The translations under genes and the position numbers were made by a program. Positions 1 through 5,862 of a stretch of DNA of 5,862 nucleotides are shown here, in pieces (within the stretch, counting starts at the first letter, position 1; the number at the start of each line of letters is the position of its first letter). The stretch is from Acetobacteraceae bacterium (GTDB taxonomy: Bacteria > Pseudomonadota > Alphaproteobacteria > Acetobacterales > Acetobacteraceae): the NCBI GenBank assembly GCA_947462945.1, contig CANHTE010000109.1:1-5862 (forward strand), read 5' to 3'. The notes beneath the pieces were generated by a model that made no database searches, was not told where the DNA came from, and saw only the letters and a list, made by a program, of their open reading frames with translations.

Positions 1-2650
1 CGACCTTCAGGCCGAACACGTCCTTCACATAGAAGACGTCCACCGCGCGCACGCCATAGGTGGTGATATGCGCGCTTGCGATTTGCAGCCCCTGCTCCGA
101 GATCGCCGCCGTCACGTCATGCAGCAGCCCCGGCCGGTCCCGCCCATTCACTTCGATCAGCGTATGGGTATTGGAGGCGAAGTTATCCACCACCACGCGC
201 GGCGGCACCGTCACGGCGGCGAGCCGCGCGGGCTCGCGCCGTACCTTGCGGATTTCGGCGGCCAGCTTGAGCCGGCCTGAGAGCGCCTGCTCGATCAGCA
301 CGGCCAATCGCGCCAGGCGATGCGGTGCCTCGAAGATTCCGCCCGCGCTGTCCTGCACCCAGAAGGTATCCAGCGCCATGCCATTGGTGAGCGTATGGAT
401 GCGCGCATCCACGATGGAGGCGCCGGCCACGGCCAATGCGCCCGAGATGCGGCTGAACAGGCCCGGATGGTCACTGCAATAGATGGTGACCTCGGTCACG
501 CCGCGCTCGGCCAAGACGCGCGTGCGCACGGTGAGCGGCGCCTGGTCCGCCTCCGCCTCCCGAATCACGCCCGCATGGCGCGCATGGGTCTCGCTGTCGA
601 AGGAGAGCCAGTAGCCGGGATAGCCGAGGCCCATGAACATGTCGGCCTCCGCCTGGGTGAAGCCGGGCAGCATGGCGGCGGCCGATTCCTTCGCGCGGGC
701 CACGCGCACATCGCGCTCCGGCACGGTCATGCCGCCGGCCAGCACTTCGGAGACGCGCCAATACACCTCCCGCAGCAGCGTGGCCTTCCAGGCATTCCAG
801 ACGCGTGGCCCCACCGCGCGCATATCCGCCACGGTGAGCACCAGCAGCAGGCGCAGCCGCTCCGGCGATTGCACCTGGTCCGCGATGTCGAGGATGGTCT
901 TGGGGTCCTCGATGTCGCGCTTGAAGGCGGTCTGGCTGACCAGCAGATGGTGCAGCACCAACCAGGAGACGGTCTCGGTCTCCTCGGCGGACATGCCAAG
1001 GCGCGGACAGATTTCCTGCGCCAGCCGGGCGCCGATCTCGCTATGGTCGCCACCTCGGCCCTTGGCGATGTCATGCAGCAGGGTGGCCACGAACAACGCC
1101 CGGCGGGACTGCAATTGCCCCATCAGCTCGGTGGCGACGGGCGCGATCTCGTTCAGCTCGCCCCGTTCCACCTGCTTGAGGACGCCGATGGCCTCGATCG
1201 TGTGCTCATCCACCGTGAACACGTGATAGGTGTCGAACTGCATCAGGCCGACGATGCGCGCCCATTCGGGCAGGAAACGGCCGAGGAAACCCGCCTCATT
1301 CAGCAGGCGCAGCCATTTGGCGGCGTCCTTGCCCATCAGCAGGTCAATGAAGATGGCGCTCGCCTCTTCATCGCCACGCAGCCGCTCGGCATGGCGGGAA
1401 TGCCGGATCAGCGCACGGATCGCGAGGGGATGGATGGCCAGGCAACGATCCCGCGCGGCCTTCACCATCCGCAGCATGAGGATGGGCTCATGCGCGAAAT
1501 TGCGGTCGGGCGGGGCGGCCACCAACTTGCCATCGGCAAAGGCCAGGCCAAGCTCGGCCAGCCCCTCATCACCACCACGCAGGGTGGCCGGCGGGCCCAA
1601 GGCCGCGCGCTCAATCGCCGGTTCCAGCACGCGGGAGAGGCGCACCACTTCCCGCGCCGTCAGGAACAGGTGCTTCATCAGCCGCTCGGCACCATCCTGA
1701 CTGCCATGGCGGGTATAGCCCATGCGGGCGGCAACGACCGGCTGGAGGTCGAAGGTCAGGCGCTCCTCGGCACGGCCGGTGACGTAGTGCAGGTGGAAAC
1801 GCAGCGTCCAGAGGAAGTCCCAGGCGCGCCGGATGGCGCGTGCCTCGCCCTCCACCAGCAAGCCGCCCCCGGGGCTGTCGGGGCCGACCAGTTCGGGCAT
1901 GCGGGCCACATCGAAGGCGTAGCGGGCGAGCCAATAGAGGGTCTGCAAATCCCGCAATCCGCCGCGGCCCTCCTTGACGTGGGGTTCGACCAGAAAGGGG
2001 CTTTCGCCGTAGCGCTTGTGGCGGGTGGCGCGCTCGGCCCGTTTGGCGGCAAGGAAGGGCGCCAGCCCCCCCTCCCGGCGCAAGCTGCGGAACGCGGCCT
2101 GGAACTCCTCAAATAGCGCGGCATCGCCTGACAGGAAACGCGCATCCACCAGGGCCGTCAGGATGGTGGAATCCTTCACCCCTTCGCTGATGCATTCCTT
2201 GGGGCTGCGCGTGGCATGGCCCACCTTCAGGCCCAGATCCCACAGCAGATAGAGCATGAACTCGATCAGGCGGCGCGTGCGGGGGCCGGGCTCGCGCTGG
2301 GTCAGGAACAGAAGGTCAATATCGGAATGCGGCGCCAGGACGCCCCTTCCATAGCCGCCGGTCCCCACAAGGGCATAATCCACATGCCGCTGGCCGGTGG
2401 CGCTGGGCACCATGGCCACGGCATAGTCCTGGATGGCCAGCATCAGCCGGTCCATCTGGTGGCCCATGCGGCGGGCGGCCGCGAGGCCGTGAATCTCGCG
2501 CTCCTCGAAGGCTTTTTGCACCACGGCCTGCACACCGCCCAACTCACGGCGCAGCAACCCCAATGCGATGTCGCGCGCAATCGGCGCACCACCGGGGAGC
2601 AGTGTTTCCAACAAGCTTTGCTCGGCGCTTTCGGCCGTCGCGGTCCTCAT
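1..2650 (-). CDS. glnD: Bifunctional [protein-PII] uridylyltransferase / uridylyl-removing enzyme GlnD, C-terminus cut by the window edge
   Basis: GlnD is the cytoplasmic glutamine sensor of the nitrogen-regulation cascade: it uridylylates PII proteins (GlnB/GlnK) when glutamine is low and removes UMP when it is high. I translated the frame by hand; 883 codons are open without a stop. Domains in order: nucleotidyltransferase with the GG-X10-DxD motif (G98, G99, D110, D112, in TGGYGRGVLAPHSDIDLLFL); the family-typical HVKEGRGGLRDLQTLYWL block at about 224-241; an HD hydrolase domain with H483, the H526-D527 pair in LLHDIAKGRGGDH, and H567-H568; a first ACT domain from about 720 (SDHPGLFSRISGAL); a second ACT domain from about 829 (RDRPGLLHDVT at 838-848), ending at the edge in VDVFYVKDVFGLKV. 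Known homologues suggest roughly 40-60 residues are missing. The ATG at 2650 has no convincing Shine-Dalgarno; an in-frame GTG at 2659 is an alternative. The gene lies 10 bp downstream of mutS and is probably cotranscribed with it. All visible catalytic residues are present, so it should be functional. Confidence 0.97.
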   Translation of the reverse strand, partial: MRTATAESAEQSLLETLLPGGAPIARDIALGLLRRELGGVQAVVQKAFEEREIHGLAAARRMGHQMDRLMLAIQDYAVAMVPSATGQRHVDYALVGTGGYGRGVLAPHSDIDLLFLTQREPGPRTRRLIEFMLYLLWDLGLKVGHATRSPKECISEGVKDSTILTALVDARFLSGDAALFEEFQAAFRSLRREGGLAPFLAAKRAERATRHKRYGESPFLVEPHVKEGRGGLRDLQTLYWLARYAFDVARMPELVGPDSPGGGLLVEGEARAIRRAWDFLWTLRFHLHYVTGRAEERLTFDLQPVVAARMGYTRHGSQDGAERLMKHLFLTAREVVRLSRVLEPAIERAALGPPATLRGGDEGLAELGLAFADGKLVAAPPDRNFAHEPILMLRMVKAARDRCLAIHPLAIRALIRHSRHAERLRGDEEASAIFIDLLMGKDAAKWLRLLNEAGFLGRFLPEWARIVGLMQFDTYHVFTVDEHTIEAIGVLKQVERGELNEIAPVATELMGQLQSRRALFVATLLHDIAKGRGGDHSEIGARLAQEICPRLGMSAEETETVSWLVLHHLLVSQTAFKRDIEDPKTILDIADQVQSPERLRLLLVLTVADMRAVGPRVWNAWKATLLREVYWRVSEVLAGGMTVPERDVRVARAKESAAAMLPGFTQAEADMFMGLGYPGYWLSFDSETHARHAGVIREAEADQAPLTVRTRVLAERGVTEVTIYCSDHPGLFSRISGALAVAGASIVDARIHTLTNGMALDTFWVQDSAGGIFEAPHRLARLAVLIEQALSGRLKLAAEIRKVRREPARLAAVTVPPRVVVDNFASNTHTLIEVNGRDRPGLLHDVTAAISEQGLQIASAHITTYGVRAVDVFYVKDVFGLKV

Positions 2651-2675
2651 GACGAACACACTACAGAGCTTCTGT
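2651..2675 (-). promoter_or_regulatory. mutS-glnD junction: short spacer, alternative glnD start and small inverted repeat
   Basis: Reading the minus strand, the mutS stop TAG (2663-2661) is followed by 10 nt and then the glnD ATG at 2650. An in-frame GTG at 2659-2657 could also start glnD, leaving only 1 nt after the stop. A purine stretch AGAAG lies 9 nt upstream of that GTG and is the only Shine-Dalgarno-like sequence nearby. Positions 2663-2667 and 2671-2675 form a perfect 5-bp inverted repeat (ACAGA, 3-nt loop, TCTGT) overlapping the mutS stop and part of the AGAAG stretch. There is no terminator, so cotranscription is likely. Translational coupling, with ribosomes finishing mutS opening the hairpin, is inference; the stem is short and may be chance. 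Confidence 0.35.
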
Positions 2676-5246
2676 GCCGTCCGCGAGGGCCTTCAGGTTG
2701 TAAAGCGCCTCCTGCGCCTCGCGCGGGGAGAGGGCGTCCAGGTCCAGCGTGGCCAGGGCCGCCAGGGCCGGGTGGGCCGCCACTGCCGGTGGGGTGGGCG
2801 CCCGGGCAAAAAGCGGCATCTCGGCCGCCAGGGGATCAGCCCCGGCAGCCGCGCGTGCTTCCAGCGAAGCGAGGACCAAGGCCGCTCGTTTCAAGACCGG
2901 CGCGGGCACGCCGGCGAGTTTGGCCACATGCACGCCCCAGCTTTTCTCGGCCGCACCGGCGGCCACGCTGTGCTGGAACACCACCTCGCCGCGCCATTCG
3001 CGCACCTGCATGGCGGCGAGGCGAAGCTCGGGCAATTTCTCCGAGAGGGCGGTGAGTTCGTGGAAATGGGTGGCGAACAGGGTCCGGCAGCGAATGCGGT
3101 CATGCAGCGCCTCCAGCACGGCGGTCGCGATGGCCAGCCCGTCCCAGGTGGCGGTGCCGCGCCCCACCTCATCCAGCACCACTAGGCTGCGCGGCCCGGC
3201 CTGGTTCAGGATGGCGGCGGTCTCGGTCATTTCGACCATGAAGGTGGAGCGCCCGCCGGCCAGGTCATCGGCGGCGCCCACCCGGCTGAAGAGACGATCC
3301 ACCAGCCCCACGCGGGCCGCGGCGGCGGGCAGGAACAAGCCCGCCTGGGCCAGGATCACCATCAGCGCATTTTGCCGCAGCCAGGTGGATTTGCCCGCCA
3401 TGTTCGGCCCCGTCAGCAGGCAAAGGCGCCGCCCGGGCGAAAGGTCGCAATCATTCGGCACAAAGGCCGGCCCGCGCGCGCGGCGGAGTGCGGCCTCGAC
3501 CACCGGGTGCCGCCCGGCCTCGATGGCGAAATCCGGCCTTTCGGTCAGGTCGGGCCGGCACCAGGCGCCTTCGGTGGCCAGTTCGGCGCTTGCCGCCAGC
3601 ACGTCCAGCGCCGCCATCTCCCGCGCGGCCACGGCGATGGGCTCGGCATGGGTCAGGATCAGCCGGCGCAGATGGGCGATCACCAGGCGTTCGCGCTTCG
3701 CCGCCTGTTCGCCTGCCTCGGAAAGCCGGCGGTCCAGCGCGGCCAGTGCGGCGCAGGTGAAGCGATGCGCGTTGGCCATGCTCTGGCGGTGGATGGGGGA
3801 AAGCTCTCCCGTGGCGCGGGCCGGCGCCTCGCGCAGCAATTTCTCACCGGCGGCGGCTGGCACTTCCGCCAGATAGCCCAGTTGCTGGTGATGGCGGATC
3901 TTCAGCGCCGCCACGCCCCAGGCCTGGGCAAGGTCGGTCTGCATGGCCGCGATGGCGCCACGCGCGTCATCCCGCAGGCGGCGCAGCGCGTCGAGTTCAC
4001 CGTCATAGCCCGCTGCCGCGACGCCCCCATCATCCAGCCGTGCCGGCAATTCGGCGGCGAGGGCACGGGCCAATTCGGCAGCGGTGGCAGGTGCGGCGCC
4101 CAGGGGCGCGATGGCGCCCGCCAGCAGGGCCGGGGCGGCGCCTTCCAGCGCCTCGGCCAATGCGGCGGCGCGTTGCAGGCCATCCCGGATGGCGCCTAGG
4201 TCGCGCGGGAAAAAGCGCTCCAGGCTGATGCGGGCCAAGGCACGCGCCATGTCGGGCGCGCCCTTCAGCGCCGCGCGCAGCCGGGCGCGGCGCGGCTTAT
4301 CCGCGTGCAGCGCGGCCACTGCATCCAGGCGCGCGCTGATCGCCGGCAGGTCATCCAGAGGTGCCGCCAGGCGTGCGGCCAGTTCCCGCGCGCCAGGGCC
4401 GGTCAGGGTGCGGTCCACGGCGGCCAGGAGCGAGGCGCCACGCGGGGCTTCCAGAATATCCAGGCTGCGGCGCGTGGCCGCGTCCAGCAGCAGCACGCCG
4501 CGCGCACCCTCCGGCACCGGGGGGGCCAGGCGCGGCAGGCTGCCGTTGTTCACCGCGCGCACATATTCCACCGCCATGGCCGCGGCGGCGATTTCGGCAG
4601 GGCTGAACTGCCCAAATCCTTCCAATGAGGCCGCACCCAGCGCCGTGGCCAGCCGCCCTGCCGCATCGCGCGGGGCGATGGCGGGGATGGCGCCCTCAAT
4701 GCCGAGCGCTTCCTCGGCCAGGATTTCGGCCGGCGCCAGGCGGGCGATCAGCGCGGCAGGCTCCGCCCCTTGCTGGGTGTGGAACAAGCCCGTCGTCACA
4801 TCGAGCCAGGCGGCGCCCCCTTCCACCAGCGCCAGCAGCCAGGCCGGGCGGGCAGCGTCCAGCAGCGCTTCCTCCGTTGCGGTGCCGGGAGTGACGATGC
4901 GGATGATCTCGCGGTTCAGGGTGGAGGCCTTGCGGGCCTTGGCTTCTTCGGGCGTTTCGGTTTGTTCGCAGATGGCAACCCGGAAACCGCGCCGGATCAG
5001 CCGGGCCAGATAGGCTTCATGGCTATGTGCGGGTACGCCGCACATCGGAATCGGCCGTCCCTGATGCTCGCCCCGATGGGTGAGGGCGATCCCCAAAGCC
5101 TCGCTCGCGGCTTCGGCATCCTCGTGGAACAATTCGTAGAAATCGCCCATGCGGAAGAAGACGAGGGCCGCCCCGGCCGTGGCTTTCGCCGCGAACCATT
5201 GCGCCATGGCTGGCGTCGCACCTTCGGCGGATCGGGTCTGTGACAC
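2661..5246 (-). CDS. mutS: DNA mismatch repair protein MutS (complete, GTG start)
   Basis: MutS is the homodimeric ATPase that recognises base mismatches and small loops, then recruits MutL. The 861-residue product matches the usual bacterial length (about 850-910). The mismatch-binding domain carries the Phe-x-Glu wedge at F36-Y37-E38 within RMGDFYELF, followed by CGVPAHSHEAYL (69-80) and CEQTETPEEAK (93-103). Connector, core/lever and clamp regions follow; residues 361-400 are strikingly alanine-rich (19 of 40). The ATPase shows Walker A GPNMAGKST (613-621), the signature STFMVEMTE (667-675), Walker B LVVLDE (688-693), then GRGTATWDG (695-703) where families more often have S/A-T-F/Y, and the switch histidine H727 in ATHFHEL. 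A clamp-like EMPLF (809-813) and a C-terminal helix SPREAQEALYNLKAL (840-854) finish the protein. The start is GTG at 5246; an in-frame stop lies about 70 nt upstream with no ATG between, and the overlapping ATG at 5251 is out of frame. M14 is a less likely internal start. It is divergent from maeB and precedes glnD. Confidence 0.98.
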   Translation of the reverse strand: MSQTRSAEGATPAMAQWFAAKATAGAALVFFRMGDFYELFHEDAEAASEALGIALTHRGEHQGRPIPMCGVPAHSHEAYLARLIRRGFRVAICEQTETPEEAKARKASTLNREIIRIVTPGTATEEALLDAARPAWLLALVEGGAAWLDVTTGLFHTQQGAEPAALIARLAPAEILAEEALGIEGAIPAIAPRDAAGRLATALGAASLEGFGQFSPAEIAAAAMAVEYVRAVNNGSLPRLAPPVPEGARGVLLLDAATRRSLDILEAPRGASLLAAVDRTLTGPGARELAARLAAPLDDLPAISARLDAVAALHADKPRRARLRAALKGAPDMARALARISLERFFPRDLGAIRDGLQRAAALAEALEGAAPALLAGAIAPLGAAPATAAELARALAAELPARLDDGGVAAAGYDGELDALRRLRDDARGAIAAMQTDLAQAWGVAALKIRHHQQLGYLAEVPAAAGEKLLREAPARATGELSPIHRQSMANAHRFTCAALAALDRRLSEAGEQAAKRERLVIAHLRRLILTHAEPIAVAAREMAALDVLAASAELATEGAWCRPDLTERPDFAIEAGRHPVVEAALRRARGPAFVPNDCDLSPGRRLCLLTGPNMAGKSTWLRQNALMVILAQAGLFLPAAAARVGLVDRLFSRVGAADDLAGGRSTFMVEMTETAAILNQAGPRSLVVLDEVGRGTATWDGLAIATAVLEALHDRIRCRTLFATHFHELTALSEKLPELRLAAMQVREWRGEVVFQHSVAAGAAEKSWGVHVAKLAGVPAPVLKRAALVLASLEARAAAGADPLAAEMPLFARAPTPPAVAAHPALAALATLDLDALSPREAQEALYNLKALADGTEAL

Positions 5247-5253
5247 TGCATGG

Positions 5254-5281
5254 CAATAGCCGAGCCCGCTTCCCCCGCGAA
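5254..5281 (-). promoter_or_regulatory. Weak candidate promoter for mutS-glnD
   Basis: On the minus strand TTCGCG (5281-5276) is followed after 16 nt by CTATTG (5259-5254). Neither hexamer is close to the sigma-70 consensus, but the spacing is acceptable. If used, transcription would start about at the mutS GTG itself, giving a leaderless or nearly leaderless message. This is a guess based on spacing. Confidence 0.18.
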
Positions 5282-5297
5282 GGGGCGGCTTTCGCGG
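5275..5297. repeat. Inverted repeat / hairpin in the divergent promoter region
   Basis: CCGCGAA at 5275-5281 is the exact reverse complement of TTCGCGG at 5291-5297. The pairing continues inward through one G-T wobble (5282/5290) and one G-C pair (5283/5289), giving a 9-bp stem around a 5-nt loop (5284-5288). Because both flanking genes are transcribed away from it and no T-run follows either arm, it is not a conventional terminator. A regulator-binding dyad or a chance GC-rich palindrome are the main readings. The repeat itself is seen directly; its role is unknown. Confidence 0.55.
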
Positions 5298-5318
5298 AAA
5301 CGAGGCTGGGGGCTAGAA
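5291..5318 (+). promoter_or_regulatory. Weak candidate promoter for maeB
   Basis: On the plus strand TTCGCG (5291-5296) is followed after 16 nt by CTAGAA (5313-5318), mirroring the arrangement on the other strand. Both hexamers are poor sigma-70 matches. If used, the leader before the maeB ATG would be roughly 28 nt, which leaves room for the ribosome-binding site. Confidence 0.2.
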
Positions 5319-5337
5319 AGGGCATTCACGCCCGGGA

Positions 5338-5345
5338 TGGAGAAG
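5338..5345 (+). promoter_or_regulatory. Ribosome-binding site of maeB
   Basis: The purine-rich TGGAGAAG contains GGAGA (5339-5343), which lies 9 nt before the ATG at 5353. It is a good match to the anti-Shine-Dalgarno at normal spacing and supports this ATG as the maeB start. Confidence 0.7.
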
Positions 5346-5352
5346 CCAAATC

Positions 5353-5862
5353 ATGAGTGACCAGCGCCAGGATACCCCGGCCGATACGCGCACCGCGCGG
5401 GTGACGGGCGAAGAGGCGCTCGCCATGCATGCCGAGGGGCGGCCCGGGAAGCTGGAAACGCGGCTGACCAAGCCGCTGGTCACGGCGCGGGACCTCAGCC
5501 TGGCTTATTCACCCGGCGTGGCCGAGCCATGCCTGCATATCCATCGCGATCCGTCCCTGGCCTCTGACTATACCAGCAAGGGCAATTTCGTGGCCGTCAT
5601 CAGCAATGGCACGGCCGTGCTGGGATTGGGCAATCTGGGGGCGCTCGCCTCCAAGCCGGTGATGGAGGGCAAGGTGGCCCTCTTCAAGCGCTTCGCCGAT
5701 GTGGATGGCATGGATCTTTGCCTCAATACCGAGGATGCCGATGAATTCGTGAATTGCGTGAAGTTCCTGGGCCCCAGCTTCGGGGGTATCAACCTGGAGG
5801 ACATCAAGGCCCCCGAATGCTTCGTTATCGAGCAGCGCCTGCGCGAGTTGATGGACATCCCG
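5353..5862 (+). CDS. maeB: NADP-dependent malic enzyme MaeB, N-terminal 170 residues (cut by window edge)
   Basis: Malic enzyme oxidatively decarboxylates malate to pyruvate with reduction of NAD(P)+, feeding pyruvate and NADPH from C4 acids in the cytoplasm. The 170 codons visible cover the malic enzyme N-terminal domain. The block LSLAYSPGVAEPC (48-60) holds the probable catalytic tyrosine Y52; YTSKGNFVAVISNGTAVLG (73-91) and LGNLGALASKPVMEGK (92-107) follow, with K107 the likely general base. PSFGGINLEDIKAPECF (141-157) carries E149 and D150, two of the expected divalent-metal ligands. The third ligand, the NADP-binding domain and the phosphotransacetylase-like C-terminal domain usual in MaeB (about 750-770 residues in all) would lie beyond 5862, so the long MaeB architecture is inferred from sequence style and not seen. 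The ATG at 5353 has a good Shine-Dalgarno and gives an N-terminus of normal length. NAD versus NADP preference cannot be read here. It is divergent from mutS with no obvious functional link. Confidence 0.95.
   Translation, partial: MSDQRQDTPADTRTARVTGEEALAMHAEGRPGKLETRLTKPLVTARDLSLAYSPGVAEPCLHIHRDPSLASDYTSKGNFVAVISNGTAVLGLGNLGALASKPVMEGKVALFKRFADVDGMDLCLNTEDADEFVNCVKFLGPSFGGINLEDIKAPECFVIEQRLRELMDIP

Larger units (their letters stand above)
5247..5352. promoter_or_regulatory. Divergent mutS / maeB intergenic region
   Basis: This 106-bp spacer is the only non-coding stretch of note in the window and separates two divergently read genes, so it must hold the promoter for maeB and, unless transcription arises elsewhere, for mutS-glnD. 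No strong sigma-70 hexamers (TTGACA/TATAAT) are visible on either strand. The clearest structure is the inverted repeat at 5275-5297, with a TTCGCG arm facing each gene. A good ribosome-binding site precedes maeB; none precedes mutS. That the region is promoter-bearing follows from gene orientation; exact elements are not resolved. Confidence 0.6.

Noticed and set aside
320..2116. 598-codon open frame on the plus strand, antisense to glnD
   Set aside because: It is fully opposite an intact glnD with all catalytic motifs. Its translation is rich in His, Gln, Gly and Ala, typical of the antisense of GC-rich genes, and shows no recognisable domain. Length alone is not evidence at this base composition.
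2308..2341. Val104 in place of the Glu seen after GGYGRG in E. coli GlnD
   Set aside because: The GG and both catalytic Asp residues are intact, and as I recall other alphaproteobacterial GlnD proteins also lack Glu here, so it is probably lineage variation and not a defect.
2749..5243. Several long plus-strand open frames antisense to mutS (for example 2749-3876, 3372-4199, 4084-5013, 4770-5243)
   Set aside because: They overlap one another and a complete mutS, and encode low-complexity Arg/Ala/Ser- or Gly/Gln-rich products with no motifs. They are shadows of codon bias.
5275..5297. Hairpin as a transcription terminator
   Set aside because: Both neighbouring genes are transcribed away from it and neither arm is followed by a T-run, so there is no transcript for it to end.
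4997..5329. Alternative mutS start at upstream ATG codons (5251 or 5329)
   Set aside because: Both are in a different reading frame from MutS; the true frame has an in-frame stop upstream and only the GTG at 5246 as a suitable start.
5568..5858. 96-codon minus-strand open frame opposite maeB
   Set aside because: It lies entirely antisense to a well-supported malic enzyme domain and has no recognisable motif or ribosome-binding site.

Overview
This window is an ordinary, densely coding piece of a GC-rich bacterial chromosome. It holds two housekeeping genes on the minus strand, mutS followed by glnD, and the start of a third on the plus strand, maeB. I found no mobile element, CRISPR array, tRNA or rRNA, toxin-antitoxin pair or defence cassette, and no undescribed system. 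The protein sequences look alphaproteobacterial, most likely Rhodospirillales/Acetobacteraceae (Roseomonas-like). This rests on the style of the GlnD, MutS and MaeB sequences and on the strong G/C third-position bias. The family assignment is a judgement from memory, not a search result.

Layout: positions 1-2650 (minus) encode the first 883 residues of GlnD, the bifunctional PII uridylyltransferase/uridylyl-removing enzyme; its C-terminus runs off the left edge. Positions 2661-5246 (minus) encode a complete 861-residue MutS that begins at a GTG codon. Only 10 bp separate the mutS stop from the glnD ATG, so the two probably share a transcript, mutS first. Positions 5247-5352 are the only real intergenic region: a 106-bp divergent spacer with a clean inverted repeat and weak promoter-like hexamers pointing both ways. 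Positions 5353-5862 (plus) encode the first 170 residues of an NADP-type malic enzyme (MaeB), which runs off the right edge.

The three proteins do not form one pathway. MutS recognises DNA mismatches, GlnD senses glutamine and sets the uridylylation state of PII, and MaeB decarboxylates malate to pyruvate. The points worth a second look are small: the symmetric divergent promoter region, a possibly leaderless GTG start for mutS, an ambiguous glnD start with a short hairpin at the mutS stop, 7-nt homopolymer tracts in mutS and glnD, and a non-canonical clamp-binding motif in MutS. Numerous long open frames antisense to glnD and mutS are codon-bias shadows and are not annotated.
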